Shown: positions 51,132-61,865 of the stretch, piece after piece
How positions within the stretch are numbered: the first letter of the stretch is position 1
Layout of the letters: each line of letters begins with the position of its first letter
NCBI RefSeq assembly: GCF_000835495.1
Contig: NW_015622548.1
Coordinates: 1-64,000, forward strand
DNA length: 64,000 nt
Direction: 5' to 3'
DNA from: Cladophialophora immunda
Taxonomy: Eukaryota > Ascomycota > Eurotiomycetes > Chaetothyriales > Herpotrichiellaceae
The notes under the pieces: model-generated
What the model was told of the DNA's origin: nothing
The model's input: the letters and a program-made list of their open reading frames with translations, nothing else
Database searches by the model: none
Translations under genes and position numbers: made by a program

Positions 51132-52664
51132 ATGTATCGTGGTCTAGTGCAATCGGCTTTTCTTGCAAGCTCTGCCTTGAGGTACAGCCCGGTCCGCTGC
51201 CACATCTGAAGCTTACTGACGAAGGAATATCTAGCATCTTTGCTGTCGCCAACCCGGTACTCCCTCGTGGCGACTCTTCGACTGGTTGGGGTACGTCCTC
51301 TGGCTGGGATTACGGCTCCGGAGTTGGCAGCACACCTGTTGGTGGATGTTCCGCTGGACCTACGACTACCTTGACCGTTACACTGCCCGGGGGTCCAAGC
51401 TCTTGTCCAGCTCTCCCGCCTCCATCTACGATCACTGTGAGCACTTGTCCCGGAACCACACCAGTGGGCGGAGTCACCGGCTGCTCGAATTTGCCTCCCT
51501 CCACAATTACGGTGACGACTGGAGGTCAATGCCCACCCACCACGCCAGTTGGCCCAGGAAACTCCTGTCCAACTGTGCCGCCATCCACCGTCACTGTTGG
51601 CTCCAGCTGCGCTCCAACCCAGCCGTGTAGCGGACCAGCAACTGTCACAGTGACTTCCGGGATAGACTGCCCTCCGCCCTCTCCTGGAAGCACCACCACC
51701 GTCACCGTGACTAGCCCGGCAAGCTGTCCAACCTGCCCGCCACCCAGCTCCCCTGTCGGTCCCTGTGCCACTTCGACCGTGATTAGCACACTGATATCGA
51801 CAACGACGGTTGGTAGCGGAGTCTCAACGACCACTGTTGTCATCCCGGCCCGGACCATTACCGAAACTACCACCATCGTTTCCACAATTCCCGGGCCTGG
51901 AGCAACTACTACCGTTGTCTCTACAGTTCCCGGTCCAGTACAGACCACTACTGTTGTTTCGACCGTTCAGGCTCCAGGACAAACCACGACCGTTGTTTCT
52001 ACAGTTCGCGGCCCGGCCGAGACTACGACTGTCGTTTCTACCGTTCAAGGTCCAGCTTCGACCACTACAGTCATTTCGACAGTCCCAGGCCCTGTTCAGA
52101 CGCAAACAGTCACCACTACCGAGATCGGCCCGGGGCAGACAGTCACATCCACTGTCACTAGTACTCTCACAATACCAAATGGACCTCCGTCCACAGTGAC
52201 TACCACCGTGTCCCAGCCTTGTGGCCCTGGGCAGACAGTCACCGTTCCTGGACCAACGTAAGTCTCATCTCCTTGGAAGCACTATTTGCACAGGCGTCGT
52301 CGCCGCAGGCTAACATTATTACCAGGACAACTGAAAAATGCACCAACGTCGGCCCAGCCCAGACCGTCACTGTCACAGGACCTACTGTGACCGCTGGACC
52401 TACCACGTAAGTGTTCCCTCGCTAAAGTTCCATCGCCCTTGGATGTGTTGCTCCGATTCGGCGTCGCCAGGTTCGATAAGGCTAACAGCAACCTATAGCA
52501 CCGTCACCACCACGGAGAAATGTACCAACGGTGGACCGGGGGCTACCTCAATCTGCGCCACGGTCACCCAATGGTCGACGATTGGAGGGGGATATGGCGG
52601 AGATTATTCAACTGAGACCGCTTCAACTACAGGCTGGAGCAAGGGGGGATGGAGAAAGTGGTAA
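51132..52664 (+). CDS. Secreted Thr/Val/Pro-rich mucin-like protein with tandem repeats
   Basis: Four exons (51132-51181, 51235-52257, 52326-52406, 52499-52664) give 439 residues. Splicing exon 1 to exon 2 creates the signal peptide MYRGLVQSAFLASSALSIFA, which no single frame shows. The rest is dominated by Thr, Val, Pro, Ser and Gly with spaced Cys residues. Five or more 13-residue tandem units of the form TTTVVSTVxGPxx lie near 51900-52110, and STITV/TVTV units lie before them. TTEKCTN recurs in exons 3 and 4. It looks like a heavily O-glycosylated cell-wall or surface protein. The C-terminus (TTGWSKGGWRKW) has no GPI signal. The gene is unnamed; its function is unknown beyond a surface role. 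Confidence 0.8.
51896..52112 (+). repeat. 39-bp coding tandem repeat in the mucin-like gene
   Basis: Successive units of 39 bp encode ACTACT/ACCACG...GTTGTTTC...AC(A/C)GTT blocks ending in a Gly-Pro or Ala-Pro. The units differ mainly at third positions and at the variable residues around the proline. Such tracts change copy number between isolates. Limits are approximate. Confidence 0.7.
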
Positions 52665-53457
52665 TGTTGACGAATGAATGTCGCCATGTTCAAGATGAGA
52701 TGCTTCGAAAAGTATAGCGGGCAAACGCCTTCCTCAAGACAATTGTTCCCACTGATGTCACTCTTTTGATTGTCGAGGCAGGTTGAACAAAGTGGTTGGG
52801 AAACATAGATGATATAATGTGAATGAGAAGAACTTGAGTGTATCAAGCCCTTCAGACAGACCATCAAAGATACAATCCGATCGAGCAGGCATGCATCGCA
52901 ACTCCTGCTGGACCCTCTGCGGAATAGTGCGGTATTCGCCCTTTTCTGATCCGAATCAGGTACACTGTCTGTGGCATTCATCGACATGGCTGGGTTTTCA
53001 GCCTTCTCGGCCGAAGAAGCAACAGAAGATCAGCTCGACTGGGCGAAAGAGAAAAGAAAGTCGAATCTCCTGATGCCCAGAAACGACGAAACTCGGAGGC
53101 GGCGGTCTTGGCAAGTATGACGTGTTTTGCGCACTTGGATGGAAGTGTGATTGGCGGGGCGACAACTGCGGCCCAAATTTTCTACCATGCGCCTCTCAAC
53201 CTTACCAACAAAACCCCTCCACAAGTTTGAAAGGCATCTTTGTGTCCTTTTCCTTTCTTTATTGCTCTTTTTGCCTGGACTGTATGACCCAAGTCCAGCA
53301 TCCTCCACGTGCTTTCTAATCTTCTACGAACCAGGCTCCAACCTAGACGCCGTCTTCAACTTGTCGGGTGTTGATAAATTTCCACCCCCACCGAAAAGCC
53401 TTTCCCTTAACGCTGAGGCTGCGTTACGATCAAGTTTTCCACGCAAACTACTTCACA
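52665..53457. other. Intergenic region upstream of the ABCF gene
   Basis: About 0.8 kb between the mucin-like stop and the Arb1 start. Short frames here are unsupported. The last 200 bases are T/C-rich, with CTTTTCCTTTCTTT near 53246, as in promoters of well-expressed fungal genes. Confidence 0.5.
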
Positions 53458-55490
53458 ATGCCTGTATCCGCCTCGAAAGCCGCCCGCCTGGCTAAAAAGG
53501 CTGAGAAGGCCGCCGAGAAGGGTGAAAAGCCCGAGAAAAAGACCGTAGCCTCCAGGCTGTCCTCCAAGGCAAATTCCAAGAACCCCTCGACAAATGGTTC
53601 GAAAGCCTCGTCAGTTGCCGGGGATGACGATCCTCCTATGCTCGACGAGGACGAAGAGGATGCACCCGCCACGAGCGCCGACAAGATGGACAAGGTGAAG
53701 AAACTGACTGAACAGATGGACAAACACGGTCTGTCTGATCGGGTCACGACCGGTGTCCTAGCCTCCCAAGAAGCAAGTCGGGATGTCAAGATTACTTCAG
53801 CCTCTCTGGTGTTCCATGGCAAGGTGCTTATCACGGATTCCACCATCGAAGTCAACTTTGGCCGAAGATATGGCCTTCTTGGAGAGAACGGATGTGGCAA
53901 ATCCACCCTCCTAAAGGCTATCGACAAGAGAGAATTCCCCTTTCCAGAGCACGTTGACATCTACCTGCTGAACGAGGGCGCTCCTCCCACTGACATGGGG
54001 GCCCTTGAGTGGGTCATCAAGGAAGCTGAGAAGGAAGTCAAACGACTGGATGACCTAGCCGAGGAGATCTTGGAAAAGGAAGGCCCCGAGAGTCCCACAC
54101 TCCTTGAGATCTATGAGGTAAGATCCCAGAACCGCACCTTGGATATACGTGTGCTAATAGACGCCAGCGCTCGGAAGCAATGGACCCAAGCACGTTCGAA
54201 GTTCGAGCCTCCCTTATCCTTACCGGCTTGGGTTTCAACAAGAAAACCATCCATAAAAAGACCAAAGATATGTCCGGTGGTTGGAGAATGCGGGTAGCGC
54301 TCGCCAGGGCTCTCTTCGTCAAGCCGTCCCTCCTCCTTCTCGACGACCCCACAGCCCATCTTGACCTCGAAGCTTGCGTGTGGTTGGAGGAGTACCTTAA
54401 AAAGTGGGACAAGACTTTGATCCTGGTTTCACACTCGATGGATTTCCTGAATGGAGTCTGCACAACCATGATTGATATGCGACAAAAGAAATTACTCTAC
54501 TACGGTGGCAACTACGACTCTTACATCAAGACCCGCACAGAACAGGAGACCAACCAACAGAAGGCATACCTCAAGCAGCAGGAAGAAATTGCTCATATCA
54601 AGAAGTTTATTGCTTCCGCTGGTACATATGCAAATCTAGTCCGTCAAGCCAAATCAAGGCAAAAGATCTTGGACAAGATGGAGGCCGATGGATTCATCCA
54701 ACCTGTCGTTCAGGATCGAGTGTTCACGTTCAGATTTGCCGATGTCGAAAAACTCCCTCCTCCAGTTCTTTCTTTTGACGATGTCACATTCAGCTACTCT
54801 GGGAAGCCCGAAGACAATCTCTACGAGCACCTAGATCTAGGTGTGGATATGGACAGCAGAATGGCCCTTGTGGGGCCCAATGGTGTTGGGAAATCGACCT
54901 TGCTGCGCATCATGACGGGTAAACTCTCACCGACGGGGGGCTCAGTTAGCAGGCACACCCACTTGAAACTCGGACTCTATTCGCAGCACTCGGCCGACCA
55001 ACTCGACTTGACCAAGTCAGCACTCGACTTCGTCCGAGACAAGTACTCGTCCACATCCCAGGATTACCAATATTGGCGTCAACAACTTGGTCGTTATGGT
55101 CTTTCCGGGGACGCGCAGACGGCCCTGATGGGCACACTGTCCGAAGGCCAAAGATCTCGAGTGGTCTTTGCTCTCTTGGCCATCGAGGGTCCCAACATGC
55201 TCCTGCTTGACGAACCTACCAATGGTCTTGATATTCCTACGATTGATTCTTTGGCTGACGCCATCAATGCTTTTTCTGGGGGTGTCGTGGTTGTCTCTCA
55301 CGATTTCAGGTATGCCTAACCCCTACCAGTTGTGATCGACGAACAGGCTGACTTTTCCCACAGACTACTTGACAAGATCGCCAAGGACATCATGGTGTGC
55401 GAAAACAAGACTGTCCGACGATGGGACGGGTCGATTGGAGAGTACAAAAATTATCTTCGGAAAAAGATGGTGTCGATGGGACAAGTTTGA
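53458..55490 (+). CDS. ARB1: Arb1-type ABCF ATPase (ribosome biogenesis)
   Basis: Three exons (53458-54117, 54168-55309, 55364-55490) give 642 residues, close to yeast Arb1 at 610. A Lys/Ala/Glu-rich N-terminus ([19 protein letters not shown]) precedes two ATP-binding cassettes. Cassette 1 has GENGCGKST, signature [15 protein letters not shown] and Walker [16 protein letters not shown]. Cassette 2 has GPNGVGKST, signature [15 protein letters not shown] and [15 protein letters not shown]. There are no membrane segments. The inter-cassette and C-terminal sequences ([32 protein letters not shown]) match the Arb1/ABCF2 group rather than Gcn20 or eEF3. Known family members act in 40S and 60S ribosome assembly and export. 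This is a conserved core gene and marks the end of the accessory region. Confidence 0.96.
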
Positions 55491-56405
55491 AGTTTCAGTC
55501 CAGCGCCACCCTTGAGCTCCTTCCCATCCACGGCATTCTGCCGCCAGGCTGGGAATGGCGTGGCGATAATTGCTTGAATTTTGATCTTGATTTACGATTT
55601 GGGTGTTTTGTCACCTGACGGATGATTATGACTGATGCATCCCATGTTTGTTTCCGAATCCGAGCAGACAAAAGACCATGTGGCACTGCAGGCGTCAGGG
55701 ATAGACAGTTCCGGGTTGGCATATTCTGGCAGTATGTGGGAGGGGATGAAGGACGGCACATGGTGCTGTTGCGCACGATGCCTTGGATCCCGGTGTCACG
55801 TCGCCCTGAGACTGGGACTCATGGACACCGCATCGCGTCGGCATGACACGGAAGAGCGCCGCCGGCTGATAGATGTAAATGGTTGCAAGGCATCGCATGA
55901 TTGTTGAAGCCCACAGCTGTTCTCCACCTTCAATGTCGGCCGGGGCTCCAGCCGAATGCTTCGCGATACAGCTCGTCGCTTACGAGACATAGACCTGACT
56001 TGAATGGCAAAGTATCTTACGAGACAGAGAGTGCCTTGCTTGTACCTGCCACGCGCTTCCCCGCCTTGCGTGAGCCTTTCCTGTTGGATCAGCTGCTTAC
56101 ATCGCATCGGCGCCATGAGCTCCAGACAACGGTCCAGACACACGCGTCCAGATGAGGAGAATTAGTCAAGTACATAAACACCAGGCGGCATCAACTCCGC
56201 ATCTCATCTTCGTCTCCGCGTTGCATGACGTACTGAAGCCTCTCCAATATCAGAGGTAAATTTCGTGCACATTGATCCAACTCCACGTCTTCCAGAAGCA
56301 TTTCCCGGCCTCTGCCACCTATTCATTCTTCCAGTAACCAGGTACTTCAGTTCTACACCTTGTACTATCTTCCCTTGGAGGGGTCAGTGCCGAAATCAAG
56401 CGATT
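55491..56405. other. Intergenic region between ABCF and cupin genes
   Basis: About 0.9 kb. Open frames on both strands are short and lack motifs. I see no supported feature. Confidence 0.5.
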
Positions 56406-57179
56406 ATGTCCACCTCCGCCAGTGGCGACAAGCAGAATCCACGCCTAGTCCAGGTGACGAGGGCTGATCAGGTCAAGACGGGGCATGGACAGACGGATGG
56501 GATGATACGGCAGGTATGTGCACAGCGTTTCTTTCAACATCCGGTTTGCACTTGTTCCACCCGAGAGAAGCCAATCTGCTCCCTTGGAAGTGGTCACCAT
56601 ACGGTCACCATGCATGCCTTCGTAGTGACTGTCAAGGAGAACTCTCCGACGCGGATACGAGAACGATCATTGTGCGCGCAAGCACGTTATTGCGCAAGAA
56701 GATGTTATGAGATTCAAGGCCCAAGGCTTCTGTACTTCTCCTTCCTGCCCCCCTTCTCCCGTTAACTCATCAATGCGTCTCTGTCCCTCCCTCTCTCCAT
56801 CTCGCCAATGAACAGGCGTACTGACCTTGGCACATAGTCGGCCATTGTCGAGCTATCCCCTTCCATTTGCGGCACGTTGATGCGCGCCCAACCGCATTCC
56901 GCTTCAGCAGTCCACCATCATGGCACACAAGACACCATCGTCTACGCCGTCAGCGGCTATGGCTCTCTCGTATCATCCTCAGGCAAGGGCAAAGACGGTC
57001 TGTTTGGGGATGTCAGGCAAGATCTCAAGCCAGGAGATTGGGCATTGATCCCCGCATACCGGGAGCATCAGGAGGTGAACGACGGAGATGAAGAGGTCGT
57101 CTGGGTCATAGTGCGGGCGCCGGGAGGGATCCCTGTCGTCGAGAACCTGAAGGGTTGGGGCGAGAGCTTGGAGATGTAA
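56406..57179 (+). CDS. Small single-domain cupin protein
   Basis: Two exons (56406-56513 and 56838-57179) give 149 residues. The 324-bp intron is several times longer than others here, but GTATGT donor, CATAG acceptor and frame fit, giving GMIRQ joined to SAIVELSPSICGTLM. Cupin motif 1 is SAVHHHGTQDTIVYAVSGYG with three His as likely metal ligands. Motif 2 is LKPGDWALIPAYREHQEVN with a further His. The end EVVWVIVRAPGG is typical of a fungal family of one-domain cupins annotated only by fold. It is probably cytosolic; there is no signal peptide. The reaction is unknown. Confidence 0.87.
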
Positions 57180-57541
57180 CTGCTGGGGGAGGTCATGGAT
57201 GCTGCAGACTTGGGGGCCGAGTCAATGTAGACCACTTCTAATGTCCGCTGCTGTCTGCACTCCGTCTTTGGGTAAATATTGAGATCGGCTTACCAGGAAT
57301 CAATGCCAGATCATGCGGCAGGTTCTATTGTGACATGAGATGCGCACGTGGTACTGCTCAAGGCTGCAATTCTTAAATACCCTCAATCCGTCAATTGGAC
57401 CAGTTGATGAACCTATCTAGTCTGCAGGAGAGGCACCTGATTGTGACGGACCGGTCGAAGCCCTAGATCAGCACATACCACGGCTGTCCTTTCAGTGATG
57501 TGGGCGAACCAGCGCATCGATTGAGCGTGGGCGCAGAAAGC
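57180..57541. other. Convergent 3' intergenic region
   Basis: 362 bp between the stops of the cupin and prolyl hydroxylase genes. No feature beyond expected 3' ends. Confidence 0.6.
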
Positions 57542-59632
57542 TCAGGAGTTGTCTTCATGGCTTTCTAGATCGTCAACATCCTCTTCGTCCGTGTCGTCTT
57601 CCTCATCTTCCTCTTCAAACTCTTCTGCCTCGCCACCTGTTCCCTCGTCCCAGCCAGCTTCATCGACCTCCACCTCGCCTTTCAAATCCCAGCGGTCGCC
57701 TTGTGCGGCCTGGCTCACGTATTTGACAAATCTCAATGTGCCTTTATCCCTGAGCACGATGCAGAATTTATTCCAGCCCGGGGGACTGGCGAACAGGATA
57801 CCATCATCTTCATCATCGGCGGATCTGTAGACGGCGGGATCGTGGGCTGGTTTTTTGCCGACACTTGGTAGGGGCTTCGAGTCGCTCTCTTCTGGTAGGC
57901 CATCTTCCTCCTCTTCACCCGCCATGTAAACTTCTTCGCCGCCGAACTCGATTTCCGGTGATGTGGAGACTTGGATCTTTTCGACTGCGGCAGCCTTGCC
58001 CTTCTTGTCTTTCTCATCCTCGACGCCATTGCGGAAAGACCGACTGCCGTTGGCTTGCTTTTCCAAACCAGTCGCCAGCTTACCATCCTCTTGTTCATCC
58101 GAATCTCGTTCTCTTTCCCAGCCCTCACTCGGGGTGATTGAAATGGTGAACTCCAGTCTGGGCGTCTCGCCTTGGTAAGGGTTTGCTAGTGCATAGTCTT
58201 TTCCTCGTCGAAACCTGCGAGCTACTGCGCTCTGGCGAATGAGACTTCTTGTCTTCAGCCCTGTAACGAGCGCCAGCCACTTCTTGAAGGCATGTGAATG
58301 TATCAAGTCAGCCAGGATTCGGGAGACTGGACATTTGTCGCGATGCAAGGCCTCCGCTGTTTGAAGGTACGCATAGCGTTGCTTGTGTGGTGGACGAGCA
58401 ACTCTCCAGGCTGAAGGATGATAGGATCTCGATCCGGATGGGACCGGATGTTTGTCCTCACTTTCGACCCTTTGTATATAGTCCTTCAACTCGGCCGCGA
58501 ATGTGGGGTTGAAGAACTCCTCTAGTTGTAACACTGACATGTCGGCAAATGAGGATGAGAAGTCTTCAATCATGTCCGGAGTTAGATAGCTTGGTGTCAA
58601 GTAATGAAGCAAAAAGGTCAAATCTTGCTCTGTGAGTATGCCATCTTCGGTGTCAAGGTCGTCGCCTGGGTCAATCTCCCTCGCGGCAGCTCGACTATCC
58701 ATGACGCTCCTCGGCTCGTCAAAATGACGAAACGCCAGCTGGGGCTCGTCAAATTCGTTCGAGGCGCTCTTGAGCTGCGCAAGGCTAGATTTCTGAGCCT
58801 GTTCTTGTTCCATGCCTTGTTCAAACCCGTCCTCGCCTTCCTGCGGGATGTGATACCAGCCGCTGATTGCCATGCGGACTCTCCTGCCGTCTTGTTCCAG
58901 GGTTTCTGCGTGGTAGACTTCTTCCACGTCGTGGTAACTCTCACCAGGCCTGACGGCGAAGAAACTCAATTGCCCGAAGGAAGGTGGAATGTTTAAACTG
59001 TGCTGAGCAAGAGGAACCTTGATCTCCTCGCCTGCTTTGTTTCTTTTCGTCTCGGTCGGATACAGCCTCAGTCCGCCGCCCCATTCAGGTTGCCAGGGAT
59101 GATCTGGGTCTGTCAGGTACAAGATGTAACTGACTCTTCGGCTCCCGATCACATCATCGTGGCACAAAAGATAACTCCCTGGTGTGTAGACATTGACTGC
59201 CATGTCGGTCTTTTTCCCAGACACCTTGCCTGCGCCGGTAACAGTGGACACCCATTCCCTAAAATCAGAGCTGTACAGAGCATCTCTCAGGCGAACTAGG
59301 CTGGGCAAATGTTTGAGCGACTCAGCATCGAGGTTGGAGAGATTTGCAAGGTCGCCGGATTGGTAGATGCGATAGATGTCCGTCTCTTTCAGGGTAAAAT
59401 GAATATGGGTAGTGATTTCCTGCCGCACCGAGCGGAGCAGAGGTTCTTGGATCAAAGAGGGTACAACGGCATGCGGATAAGGCACCGACGTTTGGTAAGA
59501 ATTGCGGAAGGCTTCTCGAGTGTCAAGCCCGAAAAGATCTGATCGAAAAGCAGAATCAATGCTGCTATCGTCGGCCGATACAAGGCGCCTTTTCGGAGGT
59601 GACTCTCCATCTTCGGGTGCTTTACGTTTCAT
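57542..59632 (-). CDS. TPA1: Tpa1/Ofd1-type prolyl 3,4-dihydroxylase
   Basis: One exon, 696 residues, starting at ATG 59632 (MKRKAPEDGESPPKRR). It is a double-domain 2-oxoglutarate/Fe(II) dioxygenase. The catalytic domain shows LLCHDDVIGSRRVSYILYL with His158 and Asp160, SYHDVEEVYHAE with His234 as third iron ligand, and RMAISGWYH with Arg253 for 2-oxoglutarate. The second, non-catalytic double-stranded-helix domain follows (SLLRQSA/GLKTR region to FVKYVSQAAQG), interrupted by an acidic insert. The C-terminus is extremely Asp/Glu-rich (EEEDEEDDTDEEDVDDLE). Yeast Tpa1 hydroxylates ribosomal protein Rps23 and affects translation termination; fission yeast Ofd1 controls oxygen-dependent Sre1 turnover. 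The Lys/Arg-rich N-terminus could be a nuclear signal. Confidence 0.95.
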   Translation of the reverse strand: MKRKAPEDGESPPKRRLVSADDSSIDSAFRSDLFGLDTREAFRNSYQTSVPYPHAVVPSLIQEPLLRSVRQEITTHIHFTLKETDIYRIYQSGDLANLSNLDAESLKHLPSLVRLRDALYSSDFREWVSTVTGAGKVSGKKTDMAVNVYTPGSYLLCHDDVIGSRRVSYILYLTDPDHPWQPEWGGGLRLYPTETKRNKAGEEIKVPLAQHSLNIPPSFGQLSFFAVRPGESYHDVEEVYHAETLEQDGRRVRMAISGWYHIPQEGEDGFEQGMEQEQAQKSSLAQLKSASNEFDEPQLAFRHFDEPRSVMDSRAAAREIDPGDDLDTEDGILTEQDLTFLLHYLTPSYLTPDMIEDFSSSFADMSVLQLEEFFNPTFAAELKDYIQRVESEDKHPVPSGSRSYHPSAWRVARPPHKQRYAYLQTAEALHRDKCPVSRILADLIHSHAFKKWLALVTGLKTRSLIRQSAVARRFRRGKDYALANPYQGETPRLEFTISITPSEGWERERDSDEQEDGKLATGLEKQANGSRSFRNGVEDEKDKKGKAAAVEKIQVSTSPEIEFGGEEVYMAGEEEEDGLPEESDSKPLPSVGKKPAHDPAVYRSADDEDDGILFASPPGWNKFCIVLRDKGTLRFVKYVSQAAQGDRWDLKGEVEVDEAGWDEGTGGEAEEFEEEDEEDDTDEEDVDDLESHEDNS

Positions 59633-60170
59633 CCTGCAAGCAGACAAGATTCAGGTTCTCATGATATCGACTGTAAAAGAACGTGTGGTAAAAATTTCCG
59701 CAAGATTTGAATGGGAGTGCGAAATATCCGTGGGAGGAGAATCGGCTGAGTTTGCTCAGGCCACTTTCAACTTTTTTTCTCCGCAACATCAAACATCCCC
59801 AATTATATACTCCACAACACTAGTATGTGCCCTCGCATTACGAGATATCTATTCGGAAAGCCAACAAACAGCTATGGGGAAAAGAAGGCATTCGTCGCAT
59901 CAGCATCGTTCTATTGAAACCACTTGACCATATTGCCCAAGACTGAACATACATGTCTGGTTTCATGTCGCTAACATTGCATGCAACACCAAAATATCTC
60001 CTCAGGGTATCTTATCCTATACATGAAATGCGCTCGAAAACTTCATTATTCGTAACCATGCCCAAAGAGAGAGCAGTGCTGAACTCGACATTGATCATGA
60101 ATGGCCCAATAGATCATGAAAGCTGTATCCTTCAGATGCCCCCAACGACTATGATATCCCTAACTCCAAC
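59633..60170. other. Intergenic region
   Basis: 538 bp between the start of the prolyl hydroxylase and the stop of the next minus-strand gene. No supported gene; promoter of the hydroxylase. Confidence 0.55.
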
Positions 60171-61865
60171 TTATACCGTTGCCTTCCATTTCTCCTTCTC
60201 TCTACCAATCCTGCCAAAGGGCTTATGGAATTTGGTCTTTGTGCTTGGCACATGTCCCGCGGGCGGGGAACTCGATGGTGACGGCGAAGTCGTCTCCCGT
60301 AATTCCCAAGGTGTCTTGTCGTCACTGAAAAGCATGCTCGCCCTCAATCCAAGGCGTTCCCGAGAGCTGTCGGGTCGTTTCTCCAGATCTTGTTGGATCC
60401 GCGATCGACAAGACTCCGAGGTTTGGCCTGCTGGATCTGCGTTGCCGCGATGACCGACATCATCGGGTAACACCAGCTCCTCAGCCTCTCCCGCCAGGAA
60501 AGCGTTGTTGAATTTTGCTCCTGATTTCTTCTTAACCAAAGCTGGCGGCCTCAGCAAGCCAGGTTCAGACAACGACAGAGCCGCCTGTAAACTAGTCATG
60601 TCATTTACGCCCTGCCGTAACGGCGAGAGCGATTGGGGGGGCGATGGAGAAGCCGAAAATGGGGCTTGGGAACTTCCAAGCGGCAAGATTGGTTGCAATG
60701 GAAAGGATTTGGCGGTGGGTATAGAATGGGACCGAGAAATTCCCATCTGAGCGTTGGCGAGGCGAGGCTCAAATTCAAAACCAACGTGGGCAAGCAGCCT
60801 GGAAGATCCTTCTCCTTCCCCAAAATATCGACTGGGAGCCGGGGAGCCGAGAGACTCGTATTCCATGGTCGTTGATCCTGCGAATGTCGCACAAGTGGGA
60901 GGTAGTTGGCCCTTGTCCAAGGGAATTCGAGATTCCGTTGTCATGTCTTTGCCATGTTGACAATATGAGCTTGTACCGACCGAGCTGCGTCCACGGCGCA
61001 GATTGGAGAGCGTGTCGGGGAGGCTTTCCGTCAAACTTAGAGCGGATGACGATGTTAGAGGAGGGGAGAAGATTGATGCGTCGGTTCTTTGCTGCGACGC
61101 CAGATCACCAGAAGAGTTGATCGACTGCGGATAAAATCGCGTACGTGAAGAAGCGCCCTGGGAACCACTTGAGTTGCCGTGAGCACCAAAGGAAGATCCG
61201 GTCGTTGAGCTCGAGTTTCGACACCCCATGTTCCTACGCGTTTTATCTTTGCCATCTTCACTGCGATCCTTCGAGTCTGTGGAGAAAAAGGTCTCTCTCT
61301 TGTTTCGTTCCTTTTCTTTTTCCTTCTCTCGCCGTTCTCTTTGCTTCACGCTCTCTGGGACTCCGTCCCATTTCGAATTGACTTTGGGGACAAAGTCCGG
61401 CATCTTCTCCAACCTCACGTTGGGAACCTTGGTGGCGCTCGTTGACCCATGCTGGGCAATCATCTGGGTGGCAACTTGGTTCAAGGCAATTTGGGTCGGC
61501 TCTCGAACTTGAAATAAGCCGCCGAGAATAGAGGGCTTTTTCTGTGGCGTTGAACTGGACTTGCGTCGTGCCTCCTGCGAGCCTTGAGCCGCCTTGTTGG
61601 CTTGGATTGCTCGAGTTTCCTTTTGAGCAGCCTCTCGAAGCTCACGAATAGTAAGGCGCGGTCTGAGTGGTTTGGAATCCGCATCTTGATCACTTTGACC
61701 AGTCATTGTGTCTTCGTCTTCCGCCAATAGGATGTTTGGGATGTGATTCTGCTTCGGGTCGCTCAAATCGCGCGATGGCGAAAGGATACGGTACAACAGC
61801 CCATTGGATGCACCTTGTTGCCTCTCTAGCTCTTCAATGCTCAACACAGTTGTTGGTTTGACCAC
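60171..61865 (-). CDS. Large low-complexity protein of unknown function
   Basis: A 564-codon open frame ends at 60171. No domain is recognised. It is rich in Ser, Pro, Arg and Gln. It includes LRPRLTIRELREAAQKETRA, a short charged coiled-coil-like region around KQREREKEKERNKRE (about 175-200), long Ser/Gly tracts, and a basic C-terminus KFHKPFGRIGREKEKWKATV. Codon use and length make it a real gene. The start is unclear: codon 1 here is GTG, the frame runs on upstream without ATG to a TAA near 61910, and the first in-frame ATG is at 61706. A short upstream exon joined by an intron is likely, because the residues before 61706 look coding (SIEELERQQGASNGLLYRIL). It may be a disordered scaffold or regulatory protein. 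Confidence 0.75.
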   Translation of the reverse strand: MVKPTTVLSIEELERQQGASNGLLYRILSPSRDLSDPKQNHIPNILLAEDEDTMTGQSDQDADSKPLRPRLTIRELREAAQKETRAIQANKAAQGSQEARRKSSSTPQKKPSILGGLFQVREPTQIALNQVATQMIAQHGSTSATKVPNVRLEKMPDFVPKVNSKWDGVPESVKQRERREKEKEKERNKRETFFSTDSKDRSEDGKDKTRRNMGCRNSSSTTGSSFGAHGNSSGSQGASSRTRFYPQSINSSGDLASQQRTDASIFSPPLTSSSALSLTESLPDTLSNLRRGRSSVGTSSYCQHGKDMTTESRIPLDKGQLPPTCATFAGSTTMEYESLGSPAPSRYFGEGEGSSRLLAHVGFEFEPRLANAQMGISRSHSIPTAKSFPLQPILPLGSSQAPFSASPSPPQSLSPLRQGVNDMTSLQAALSLSEPGLLRPPALVKKKSGAKFNNAFLAGEAEELVLPDDVGHRGNADPAGQTSESCRSRIQQDLEKRPDSSRERLGLRASMLFSDDKTPWELRETTSPSPSSSPPAGHVPSTKTKFHKPFGRIGREKEKWKATV

